From Aplectana chamaeleonis (Eukaryota > Nematoda > Chromadorea > Rhabditida > Cosmocercidae): a DNA stretch of 64,000 nt. Every line of letters starts with the position of its first letter. Within the stretch, counting starts at the first letter, position 1. The stretch is from NCBI GenBank assembly GCA_029168955.1, contig JAPDOI010000066.1, positions 992,501-1,056,500 of the forward strand, given 5' to 3'. The position numbers and the translations under genes were made by a program. The notes under the pieces were generated by a model. That model searched no databases, was not told where the DNA came from, and saw only the letters and a program-made list of their open reading frames with translations. This document shows, in pieces, positions 1-11,700 of the stretch.

Positions 1-2450
1 GAAGACGACTCTAACGGCGCGAAAACCCGTCCTAGCGCGCTATCCGACCAAATCCTACGAATGGTGTTGTAGTTTTCGTTGGGGCAGCCTCTGTACGCGT
101 ATGTCACGAAATAAGGTTTTCTCCTTATACACCGCAAACGATCAACATTTTTGTGCAATATTTCAGCAACTGAGGCTTTGAATTTTTATGAGGTTTCAAA
201 TTTTTTATGCCCTTTGCAAAACTATCACAAGTCTTCAGTAGGTAGCTGAGTTGCATAGTTTTACATGAAACTTATAGGCATGGACTGCGCTGCTGCTTTG
301 TTTTGCAAAGAATGAGTGTGTTCCGTGCCGACTGTACCTTATGATGCCTTGTGATTCCCCTTACCCAAAAACTGGATTTATAGCCAGAATCAGCTGACAA
401 GATCAGCCGCTGGTGCTGACACGGGCGAGTGCCGACTTGGTACACATCCCTTTTGTGTACGTAGAGACCTTTCGCCATTTCTAGTCTAGCGAATCGATAA
501 GGCGCCACAACTTGTGGCTGACCACGTGGAGATAGCGACATCACCAGCCTAAGGCTCCTTTCGGAGTGCGACGCGATCGTGTGCAGGGCGATGCGACCAT
601 CGCGCCGCCGTGTAATGCACAACGGTGCGATAGAGGCATCGAGCCACCGGACTGCGCGATTTAAGCGCTTTTTGAAGCTATCTGCGGCACAGCATCGCGC
701 CGCAGTGCGCGAGGACTTGCGGTGAACAACCGCCAATTCCGGCGCTTCAGTAGAAAATGTAAGGCGGAAACAACACGTTCTAATCCGTTATAACATGCAC
801 CGGCGTCGTATCAATAATTTCACCGCACTGCGACGTCGGTCGGCAGACGTCGCAACGTGGGCCGCACCGACGTCGCAGTCGCAGCCCTATCTTATAAAAT
901 GCCGGACGGCGTCTTTGGGGAAGCTATGAAAGGGGCTGAAGGGGCTCCAATAGCCAACGACGATCTAACGCCGCAGCCTCTTCCATTCGGTAGACAGAAC
1001 TGGTCGCTGGGCCGGTTTCATCAATATGCCAACTCTAGGTTAGCGTCCTTCACCTGCCAACCTAGCGCAATTTTGGCGATATGTCAAGTTACCAACCCTC
1101 GCCTCGCACCGCTGGGTTCCTCAAGGGGTTTAGCGCCACGAGGCCAAGGAGGCTGGTAAAGCAGGGTCTCTAGCTAGCTGCGAGCATAAGGTGGTGCTGA
1201 GGGTTTGCATTGTGAAACCATTTATCGTAGGTCTCCTCTCATTGTCAGAGCTACCGATGCAGCTGGCATGAACGCGGTCTGTAGCTGATGTTGGCGGCAT
1301 CGAAGGTGCAGCTGCGCTCTCAAGAAAATATCATGAATGCTACATATCGTTCACCTCTTACCGTCCTAGGACACACTGCATGCGGCAGCGAGTGGGCGTT
1401 GAGAGCCAGCGTTTTTGTGCTAGCGTTTGAACGATATACGGCTCGTGGCTCGTCGAAAGCTGAGCCTGAAAGCCGTTGATGGATCGTCCTTAGCTGGCAA
1501 CGAGCGACACATGATACGCTTTCCCTAGCCCATTGTATGATGAATTATGATTTAATGCCGGTAGCGACGGCTATCGATGTCGCTGCTCGCCGTTTTCAAA
1601 TTGCTAATGTGCTAACCTGTCACTGACTGTATTTGGGCTCACTTGCTCCACGTGACTGGTCAGGAGAGCATGGCAAAACATGAGTTTCACGTTTCCAGCT
1701 ATCGTCGCTGCTTGCGTGTCGCTCTCAGCGATTATAGGGCTCTGCAGAGTTGCAGCGATCGGCGGCACGTCGCCGAGCGAGGGGTTTGGGGTGGGGTCGG
1801 AGCATGACACTGCGTTGGACACCAAGACCTCGCAGAGTTGCAGCGAGTTTGACGTCGGCGCCGCTATTCTACCATTGCGTACGCACTAACTAATCCGACG
1901 ACACGATTTTTTCCAGTAGCTTTTGTTTTGCTATGCCTTGTGCCTTTAAAAAACTTCTTATGAACAAACTCCGAAAAATAGCAATAATCAGTAAAGTGAA
2001 ACTATCATTCACGTCTACTGAAGTGATTTGGTCTTCACACAGAGATTTCGAGGCAACAAAAATAGTAGTGTTTACGGGTAGTTGCATACATCACTTCTAC
2101 ATTCCAGCGTAAAAAAAGAAAAAGATGAAGCTGGAAATCAAAGAACCGAAACCGGGATAAGACTAGAAAATTGTACGCTCTCAAATATTTTCCATGAATT
2201 TTCTCTCAATTTTAGCTAACTTTTCGAAAAAAGTACGTCTCCAGAAGATGGATTTCACGATGGAGTCAAGAACGAAGCTTGAATTGATTCATGTCCACGT
2301 TCCAAGCCCGCTCGCTAACGGCGTCGTGCCGGGAGTCGCTGCTGTCGCGGCTGCAGAAGCACCCTGCGAAGTCACCCCGTCGCCGCTCGCGCGAAACACG
2401 TCTCCACCATCGCCCGCTGCTTGGTGTCCCCCATTCTCAACACTCTCTAG
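1..2450. other. Unassigned 5' region
   Basis: No recognisable gene. The longest open frames (154 codons on the minus strand near 272-736, 100 codons at 857-1159) show no known motif, no consistent splice signals and low-complexity Arg/Ser/Ala composition, so I treat them as chance. Several CpG-rich, partly self-complementary stretches (about 650-890, 1720-1865) suggest old inverted-repeat elements, but no ends could be fixed. Confidence 0.4.
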
Positions 2451-2458
2451 AGCCCTTA

Positions 2459-2532
2459 GGCGCTATTCATACTACTCAACGCCAGCGCGGCACGCGCGTG
2501 CTGCGCTGGCGTTGAGTAGTATGAATAGCGCC
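2459..2532. repeat. 74-bp near-perfect palindrome
   Basis: Two arms of 37 bp meet with no spacer at about 2495/2496. Each arm contains GGCGCTATTCATACTACTCA or its complement, with a single mismatch near the centre. The central part alternates GC (CACGCGCGTG). It could form a cruciform in DNA or a hairpin in RNA, and could be the remnant of a short foldback transposon. No target duplication was found. Confidence 0.85.
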
Positions 2533-2657
2533 TTATCGCTACCGGCGTCACTCGTCTCTCCTGGTTTCAATCAAAAACTCAATCAATTTGACCATAGCTA
2601 TCGACAACCGCCGCTTGCCGCAAGCTTTAGGGGTCTACAATGTTGCACCAACCGGCG

Positions 2658-3166
2658 AGCGTCAAGGGGTCTGCAGAATTGAAGTGGCGGCGTTGCTCGC
2701 AGCCCCAAACAGAACTGGGTGATGCAATATTCATTACATTCGACGACGAGGGCGGACGCGTAGCGAAGAGCGGCGAGGGGGCATCGCAGAGTGTTTTAAG
2801 GCCGCTACGGCCCTGCGTAACTGCCAGCGAGCGGCAACCGACGCGGCGACGATAATGTACGGAAACACTTTTATTCGCCGCGTCAAGGGTGAAGCTCTGC
2901 GACCAGTCGCCGGTCGGTGCAATTTTGCAGACCTTTTCAACTCTGATAGGCGACAGAAATGTTTTCGAACATTATCATGGCGGCGTCGGTTGCTGCTCAC
3001 TGGCAGTGACGCAGTGCCGTCGCGATGTTGAACACTCTGCGCTACCCCCTCGTCGCCCTCCACTCAGCGTCGTTCGCCCCCGTCGCTGGATGTTATCGAT
3101 ATTGTATCTCCTGTCGTTGTTCGTAGCAGCGACGCGACTTCAAGTCTGCAGACCCCTTATGGACGC
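2658..3166. mobile_element. GC-rich inverted-repeat element
   Basis: The left arm (about 2658-2860) is matched, reversed and complemented, by the right arm (about 2960-3166). Shared blocks include GGGGTCTGCAGA, CGCAGAGTGTT and GCAACCGACGC. The arms are about 200 bp, diverged, around a roughly 100-bp AT-richer centre. This is the layout of a foldback MITE. Open frames inside are by-products of the repeat. Exact termini and target duplication are not resolved. Confidence 0.65.
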
Positions 3167-3697
3167 TTCCTAAACAACCAGTCCACTGAATGCCCTGCGC
3201 CATTTATATTAAGCGCGCCTTAAGACGTGTCGCAAGGCTGCTCTTGGACGGGGTGCTTTTTGAATCAAGTTTCAAGGCACTGGGTAGGATAGGCGTTCGC
3301 TTAGACTTACCGAGGGTCACCTCAAACCCAATAAATGGTTGATGGGTCCGGCCCTTGGTGCATATTCATTGAAGAGAGGTTGTATCTAGAGGCTGGAAAC
3401 AGTTTACCGTTTTTCGTGCTTGGTCACTTGCTTGAGCTTGCCTGGAAACGGAAAAAGGGTTTGTCAGATCTACAACGCACTATTGTGAAGATACCCAGCA
3501 CATAATGAAAGAAATCCTTGCGATACACCGCAAGTGCTCAGAAAACCGTTATGGCGCGAATTCCAACACCTCTGCCGACTACTTTCAACCATCGTTTTCT
3601 TCAAATCCCTCAGAGTTTTGCCCGAGATATAACCGTGAAATAACGGTACTCTTTCGAGTTGGGCGACCCACTTAAAAGAATTGGGTTTTTGTGGTGT
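3167..3697. other. Unassigned spacer
   Basis: About 530 bp with no open frame of note and no internal repeat that I could pair within the window. Confidence 0.4.
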
Positions 3698-3701
3698 TTA
3701 A

Positions 3702-4184
3702 AGGCACTGTTCACGATGATTTTCGTCCCCGAGTTCTTCACATAAAACAATGCGTTGGCCTTCAAGTGTTACCAAAATTACGAAGAAACGGCGTGAAACG
3801 CATTAAATTGCCGTATTTCAGTGACATTATTCTATAACATGGACTAGTTGTCCGGTTGGATGAACATGTCCATGGTGGTTGTCACCGGTGGAAAATGGGG
3901 TCAATCGAAGATGGAAGAATATTTTACGCAAAGTAGTATTAGTTAGGGGCCTATGGAAAGAACGGAGCAATAGAGAGTAGAGAATTGCAAAGGACTGGTC
4001 TACAAAAGATTTCATTGTTACAACAAACACTTCCTGTGATACTTAAGAGGCGGGGTGATACTTAGGGATTTCGTCTGCTTCGGTGCGTTTTTTTCAATTT
4101 CTACGTCATTTTAGTGCTACCCGTGGGCCACTTAATCAACATAGCGAATAATCTGAAAATTGAAGATTATCGTGAACACTGCCT
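3702..4184. mobile_element. TTAA MITE, subfamily A
   Basis: Non-coding 483-bp element flanked by TTAA at 3698-3701 and 4185-4188. Terminal inverted repeats begin AGGCACTGTTCACGAT and end ATCGTGAACACTGCCT. A close relative in opposite orientation lies at 59937-60408, sharing the interior blocks around the CACCGGTG motif and the ends. TTAA targets and duplication are the hallmark of piggyBac-type transposition. No transposase is encoded, so this would be a non-autonomous derivative. Confidence 0.85.
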
Positions 4185-4188
4185 TTAA

Positions 4189-4627
4189 TATATGTTATTT
4201 GCATAAATTTTACACGTTGCTCTATGCTTCGACATGTTTAGAAGCAAAAACATGACAAAAAATTCTGTAGCTGCACCTTTACCAGAGTGGGTCGTTCACC
4301 AGAGTGGGTCGTCTCATCCAAAAGAGTACCGAAAAAGCCCACCAGGCTCCGCAGCGGCTCCTGGTGGGCTATTTCTCGGCTTTTCACGAAACGGACTAGA
4401 AGTAGCTCAGAAATAGCCAATATATAACCGAGAAATAGCAAAAAGTAACTAAAAGTAACCAAGATGAAACCGAAGCCGGCTCGCCGAGCCACCATCCGGG
4501 GTCGCCAGCGCTCTGGCGGGGCCTCCAGAGGCTGAACGAGTTCCAAGTACCTCAAACCTGGGTAATTGAACCGACGGAGGTCTTGACATCTGAATCATGC
4601 CTCTGGAGTGCGCCCACCTGGAATGCT
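4189..4627. other. Unassigned spacer
   Basis: No gene recognised. A short direct duplication (CAGAGTGGGTCGT occurs twice at 4284-4312) and a small inverted pair around CCACCAGG/CCTGGTGGGCT at 4339-4369 are the only structures seen. The 105-codon minus-strand frame has a hydrophobic run but no supporting splice or homology signal. Confidence 0.35.
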
Positions 4628-4785
4628 ACCTGGAGAGCATTTTTTCTCGGCTATTTCGTGGCGAGAATTATTTAGCGGCTATTTCTCGGCTATTCCGCGG
4701 TAATTTTGCGACGAGCATTATTTGGCGGCTATTTCGCGGCTATTACGCGGCAACCAGGCATTTCACGGCTATTTCTGGTCCAAAA
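4628..4785. repeat. Degenerate CGGCTATTTC minisatellite
   Basis: The word CGGCTATTTC(T/G)CGG and variants (CGGCTATTCCGCGG, CGGCTATTACGCGG) recur about seven times in 160 bp, spaced irregularly. GAGAATTATTTAGCGGC and GAGCATTATTTGGCGGC mark a longer period of about 60 bp. There is no coding signal. Confidence 0.7.
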
Positions 4786-5385
4786 CTCTCAGAGTGCTAC
4801 GGTCTCCAAAGAGCTCTTTAGTTATTTCTGTTTACTAGACGGATAACCCACACAGAAATGCTAAAAAATCGGATATGGTTTTCTGCATGTACGATGCCTT
4901 TAGCTACTATTGATTCACGTTGACTCAAATAAAATCGAACCCTGAATTCCTCTACATACAACTATTCCAACTCTCGCCCTGCAAGACTCATGATGCATGC
5001 TTGTCGATGTCGTTGTCAGACCACACAATCTCTTTCTCATGCGCATTCCAATTAGTTCGTTTCGGTAGAGGATTAGCGCACGTGACCTGTCCGCTACGTC
5101 AAATGCGTCCACCGCCATGGTTCAAAATTGATAATTCATGGAATGAGGGGTTACATGTCTTCCCAATCCAGTTGCATACTATATTGGGGTGTATCAAATC
5201 TTTCTGAGGAGGGCTAGGTGTTATTCGCGAAGGCCGGTGCAAGAGAGGAGGAGTGTTCTTACCAATGACGATAGGTTTTTCGCCACCTGAATGCTTTAAA
5301 AAAAGTTGTTACTCAAGACGTCCGCCGAAGTGCTGAAGAAGTCACTTGACACTTAACCATTGCTCGACTGAACCTTCTTTTGCAG
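4786..5385. other. Upstream part of the host gene region, unassigned
   Basis: The host gene probably has one or more exons before 5386, because that exon starts after a splice acceptor in an open frame. I could not place them. The 95-codon frame at 4920-5207 is a candidate only by position. Confidence 0.25.
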
Positions 5386-5764
5386 CTGATGAAATCCATC
5401 TATCACCTGAAATCGTTTGAGAGCCTCGATGACGAATCGATAAATAAGTACGAGTCGCTCAGGGATTACGTTGCCGTCAGCATTGTACAAGTGGGTTTTA
5501 CTTCGAAAACAAATAGAAACTTTTATGTTTTACGACAATTTTGCTTACTCACCCTTTTAAGTGTAAAAAACTCATATTCACAGCTACATCGCAGACGTAC
5601 AAACGCGACGGAGGAATCAATCCCTCCCCCCAAAATACATATCACTGATTTTTCAAAGTTCAGGGACGATTCTGTGTGATACACGAAAAAGTTCCGGTAG
5701 AGATGTATCGATTTCCTCGCATGTGGGGATATGCAGTCATCGCGCCCAAGGCTTTTGCTCATAG
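5386..5764 (+). CDS. Host gene exons a and b (first visible exons)
   Basis: Exon a (5386-5490) follows the acceptor CTTCTTTTGCAG and ends CAA|GTGGGT in phase 0. Exon b (5664-5764) follows TTTCAAAGTTCAG and ends CATAG|GTTTGC in phase 2. The 173-bp intron is AT-rich with stops in frame. Exon b encodes the stretch ending WGYAVIAPKAFAH. Its split last codon is completed by the first base of exon c, 19.8 kb downstream. Without an upstream ATG or signal peptide these cannot be the true start. Confidence 0.6.
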
Positions 5765-8700
5765 GTTTGCTATCTTTTTGCTCCAGGAGACTCACAAGGG
5801 AAGTATAAGAAGCGTATGTCTGAACGGTAGAAATGTAATGTCATACGGAAAAGTTCACGCCTTACACACTAAAACAGTGTAGGTGAACCGCCGCGAGTCA
5901 TTGATCTGAAGGAGTTATAAGCTCCGAAAATTTGCCGGCCATCGATCTCCTCCTAGTCTATGAATTGTCAAGCAATCGATCCGGAAGCATCGACGGCGCA
6001 GAGGGAGGTAGGGGCATTGGTGGGCGTGAGACCACGGTTCGAATCCGCTGAGGAACTGCTTTTTTTGCAAATTCACAGAACTTCCGTATTTTGATCAAGA
6101 ATTATATCCCGAATGTCATTTTATCCTTGCGCCATGCGCTATAGCAATATCGACAATGAAGTAGACTCGGGTGCAAGAGATTCAAGAATTTGCTTCCCAT
6201 CAAGGATTTTGGAGAACATACATGACTCGTACAGGCCATAAAACGGCCAATGTCTCACCGTCGACTGCGTACCACGCGCTGCGCGACCGCACGTGCGTCG
6301 GAAGCAGACGGGTTTTGGCCGCGGCGTAACTATTACTTCACATATTTTGAACAATTTATCATTCTATGGGAGGCAAAGTTAATTGGGACGCAAAATACGT
6401 AACAATTTCTAGCACCATTGGTAAGTGGGCACTTAATGCATGAAACATAAGCAAACTCGACAGTAGGGGCGGTGAGCGAACGCGATAGGCTTCTGGCAAT
6501 CTATCTCTCACAGGGGCTTAGCGTTTCTGAGAATACAAGATCAGTTGGAGTTTCGAAAGGACGAGGGCGGACCAGAACGTAGCCGGCCTTGAGCCACGCG
6601 CACTCTACAAGCTTTTCGAGTGATGAAAGACACAGGGGACGGTCTGCCAGGGAAACCACCTAAAAAATTCGAAAATTCGAAATTTTGAGGAGCACAGTAG
6701 TTAGAACCGAAATCCGGGTATTACCTTCAGAATATTGTCTCGTTTCTCGATGTCGAAAGGAAGTTTGTGGACGATCACGTGCAAGTGAAATCGCTTGAGC
6801 AGCGCTTTCACGTTGCTAAAAAATCTGAAACGGCTCTACCAGGCTTGTAGCGCCAGGCGGTATCGTCACAACCTGCAAGTTTAATACGCCGGCACAAGAG
6901 CCTGTATAGCGCTTTGATTGGAGAAATTACTTCACGAGTCGAGAAGGAGAACACAAATCTGACACTTCATTTCCTTCCGAGAAGGTGATTGTCCGTGATG
7001 CATTCGATCCCGGAGTCATGCAGTCCTCTTCTTGCTCGGGGTTCCACTCGTTTTCTTCTTCATGTTCGTCGAAGTCCATTTCTTCTGCATCTGACACTCC
7101 AGTTCCTTTGCTTCGAAAGTTTTGAGCATAGTTATGATCCTGTCCGCTTACTTCTTCTCATCCCTCGATGGGACGGCATCAACACCGGGACCACACTGGA
7201 ATGTGATAAGATGGATAACAACACGCGGATCAGGGGTGCGTTCCAAGAATGTTCCCGCGATACCGAGGGAGGGCAAATAGCCTTTCCGTGGCCGAACTTG
7301 TTTCCCATGGCCACGAATTGTAACTGATAATTGCTTCCACGTCGCCGTGTCTAAGTTTCCCCAGTCGACATCTATGGCGAGCAACAGTTTCGAAAAATGC
7401 TCACTTCGGTTAGCAGCGTGCTACGATCGATAGAAGATAAATATTTTTACTTACGCGGTCTTTTCAAGAGTTCCCTAAACTAGTACTTGTTAGTACTTGC
7501 AACTACGTAGTACTTAACGAGTACTGTTACATTTTGGTACTAGTAACTCTTTCAAAATATGTGATGTAATGGTTCAAAATCATGTAAGTTCTACAAAACG
7601 ATGGAAAATCCTTGATGGGAGGCAAATTCTTGAATCCCTTGCACCCGAGTCTATTTCACTGTCGATATGGATACATCGCGCAGCGAAAGGATAAAATGTC
7701 ATTTGGGATATAGGCCTGTAGTAAACCCACCACTCAGTCAGGATCATCTGAGTGGGTGATAAGACGAGCCCGAAATGATTCAGACTGCTCAGAAAAATGG
7801 AGGTATGTTACTTGATGCTATCAAGTAACATACCCCTGGGGTCGTAATCGCCAACAACCGGCCGAGGGAAGTCGAAGGGAAGCGGAGGGGATGATAAGCG
7901 CGCGGCAGAGGAGCAGATCAACCCATCGTACACCATGTAAGATTTAAATGGAAGCTGTGTTACGTATCGATATCACTGCGAAAAGATAAAGATTCCATCG
8001 TGAAGCGGCCATTCTTCAGCTATGCGATTCGAAAAATTCCGGCGGTCGCGAGGGAAGCCAAGGGAGGCGAGAGGTGGCCGCGGAGCGCGCATTTTGTACT
8101 GAAATTTCACATCGTCTACCCTTCGACTCCCCGGCGGGTTGATGGTGAATACGACCCCTGGTGTTGGAATGAGTTGCAGGCATATTGACCTCCGAGAGTT
8201 ATCATCGAACTTGATCGCAGTTGATAGCAAACGGCAATCAATATGCCTGCATCTCATTCCAACACCAGTGGTATGTTTAACATACCTCCATTTTTCTGAG
8301 TGGGCTCAGATGAGTCCGAAATCGTATCGAGCGATAGATTTCCAAAAGTTTAGCTTCCTGGCAAAAGTAATGATTTGGCAATGTTATAACTACAAGAAAT
8401 ATAAAATTTAACTTAATAAAATAAAAAAAACACCTCGAAATATGTTTGAAAATGATTTGGCACAAAATAACCAGAAGTAATGAAAAACTGGGAAATGTAG
8501 TGAAATGACCAACACCGGATTCGGCGGTCATTCATAGGCCAATTTCTGATAAGTAGTGACTGACGAGGGATTACATTTTACAAGATGATCCGTTAAATTT
8601 ATCAAAGCTAAATCAAGCGCGCAACGGAAACCGTAAAAAATTTCATTGAAGCTGTAATACGGAAATCAGCATAGGTCAAGCTATGTGAACGTAACGCTCA

Positions 8701-11700
8701 AATCCGATGCGCGCTTGATTTCGCTTTGATAAGTTTAACGGATTATCTTGTAGAATGTAATCGCTCGTCAGTCACTACATACTTATCAAAAGTTGGCCTA
8801 TGAATGACCGCCAAATCCGGTTTTGGTCATTTCACTACATTTCCCAGTTTTTCATTACTTCTGGTTATTTTAAGCCAAATCATTTTCAAACATATTTCGA
8901 ATTGTTTTTTTTAAATTTTATTTTGTTAAATTCTATATTTCTTGTAGTTATAACACTGCCAAATCATTACTTTTGCCAGGAAGCTAAACTTTTGGAAATT
9001 TCATATATTTTTCCCAAAGGCTCCCTTTATGACCTGATTTTTGCTCAGCGATTCCCAGTCTGGAGAGGCAAAACCTTTTATGAAAGCTTTTGCCTACGGT
9101 GAATAATTAAATCATTACCGATCGGTGTGGTCGGACGACTATAACTCCTAAAAATTGTGACCCGCAGACATAAAAAATGACCCCTTTTTTCCTACTCAGG
9201 TCCCGTACACGTTTTACGGCATCGTGCGCACTTCCAGTGGGGTCCCGTACACTTTTTGCGGCGTCATGCGCTTTCCCACTGGGGTCCCGCACACCTTCTT
9301 TGGCGTCCTCTGCACTCCCACTTTTGGGCCGCACACTTTCTGCGGCGTTCGACGCACTCTCATTCCGGTCTCACACACTTTCTGCGGCGTCCTGCGCACT
9401 TCCATTTGGGTCTCGCAAACATTCTACGGCATCCGGCGCACTCTCATTCCCGTCCCACACACTTTCTGCGGCGTCCTGCACACTCCCACTGTGGTCCCGT
9501 ACATTTCTTTTCAGCGCCCTGCGCACTCCCACTGGGGCCCGCACACTTTCTACGGCATCCTGCGCACTTCCACTTGGGTCTCGCACACATTCTACGGCGT
9601 ACGACGCACTCTCATTCCGGTCCCATACACTTTCTGCGGCGTCCTGCGCACTTCCATTTGGATCTCGCACACATTCTACGGCGTCCGGCGCACTCTCATT
9701 CCGGTCCCACACACTTTCTGCGGCGTCCTGCGCATTCCCACTGATGTTCCGCAGACTTTTTACGGCGTCCTGAGCATTCCCACTTGGGTCTCGCACACAT
9801 TCTACGGCGTACGACGCACTCTCATTCCGGTCCCATACACTTTCTGCGGCGTCCTGCACACTCCTACTGTAGTCCCGTACATTTTTACAGCGTCCTGCGC
9901 TCTCCCATTGGAGCCCGCACACTTTCTACGGCGTCCTGCGCATTCCCACTGATGTTCCGCAGACTTTTTACGGCGTCCTGAGCATTCCCACTAGGGACCC
10001 GCACACTTTCTGCGGCGTCTCGCACACTCCTACTGTGGCCCCGTACATTTTTACAGCGTCCTGCGCCCTGACACTGGGGCCCGCACATTTTCTACGGCGT
10101 CCTGCGCACTTCCACTTGGGTCTCGCACACTTTCTACGGCGTACGGCGCACTCTCATTCCGGTCCCACACACTTTCTGCGGCGTCCTGCACACTCCCACT
10201 GTGGTCCCGTACATTTTTTCAGCGCCCTGCGCACTCCCACTGAGGCCCGCACACTTTCTACGGCGTCCTGCGCACTTCCTCTTGGGTCTCGCACACATTC
10301 TACGGCGTACGGCGCACTCTCATTCCGGTCCCATACACTTTCTGCGGCGTCCTGCACACTCCTACTGTGGCCCCGTGCATTTTTGCAGCGTCCTGCGCCC
10401 TCCCACTGGGGCCCGCACATTTTCTACGGCGTCCTGCGCACTTCCACTTGGGTCTCGCACACTTTATACGGCGTACGGCGCACTCTCATTCCGGTCCCAC
10501 ACACTTTCTGCGGCGTCCTGCGCATTCCCACTGATGTTCCGCAGACTTTTTACGGCGTCCTGAGCATTCCCACTTAAGTCTCGCACACATTCTACGGCGT
10601 ACGACGCACTCTCATTCCGGTCCCACACACTTTCTGCGGCGTCCTGCACACTCCCACTGTGGTCCCGTACATTTTTTCAGCGCCCTGCGCACTCCAACTG
10701 GGGCCCGCACACTTTCTACGGCGTCCTGCGCACTTCCACTTGGGTCTCGCACACATTCTACGGCGTACGGCGCTCTCTCATTCCGGTCACATACTCTTTC
10801 TGAGGCGTCCTGCACACTCCTACTGTAGTCCCGTACATTTTTACAGCGTCCTGCACTCTCCCACTGGAGCCCGCACACTTTCTACGGCGTACTGCGCACT
10901 TCCACTTGGGTCTCGCACACTTTCTACGGCGTATGGCGCACTCTCATTCCGGTCCCACACACTTTCTGCGGCGTCCTGCGCATTCCCACTGATGTTCCGC
11001 AGACTTTTTACGGCGTCCTGAGCATTCCCACTTGAGTCTCGCACACTTTCTACGGCGTACGGCGCACTCTCATTCCGGTCCCACACACTTTCTGCGGCGT
11101 CCTGCACACTCCCACTGTGGTCCCGTACATTTTTTCAGCGCCCTGCGCACTCCCACTGGGGCCCGTACACTTTCTACGGCATCCTGCGCACTTCCACTTG
11201 GGTCTCGCACACATTCTACGGCGTACGGCGCACTCTCATTCCGGTCCAATACACTTTCTGCGGCGTCCTGCACACTCCTACTGTGGTCCCGTACATTTTT
11301 ACAGCGTCCTGCGCTCTCCCACTGGGGCCCGCACACTTTCTACGGCATCCTGCGCATTCCCACTGATATTCCGCAGACTTTTTACGGCGTCCTGAGCATC
11401 CCCACTAGGGTCCCGCACACTTTCTGCGGCGTCTCGCACACTCCTACTGTGGTCCCGTACATTTTTACAGCGTCCTGAACTCTCCCACTGGCGCCCGCAC
11501 ACTTTCTACGGCGTCCTGCGCATTCCCACTTAGGTTCCACAGACTTTTTACGGCGTCCTGCGCATTCCCGCTGGGGGCTCGCGCACTTTCTGCTGCGCCC
11601 TGCGCACTCCTCAAATCTTATTCACACCAACCGTCTCAAGGAGGAACAATCCTGGGCAGAAGCCTATCATTAGCTGTGTTGATTTTCATTAGTTCATTTT

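Noticed and set aside
5990..6060. Functional tRNA gene
   Set aside because: Pol III box-like words are present but no acceptor stem or cloverleaf can be drawn, and the sequence is part of a repeat.
9177..11502. Long open frames (up to 242 codons) of 14-residue repeats in array A
   Set aside because: The 42-bp unit is a multiple of three and lacks stops in several frames on both strands, so overlapping frames open at once. No frame has a preferred pattern of silent changes by eye.
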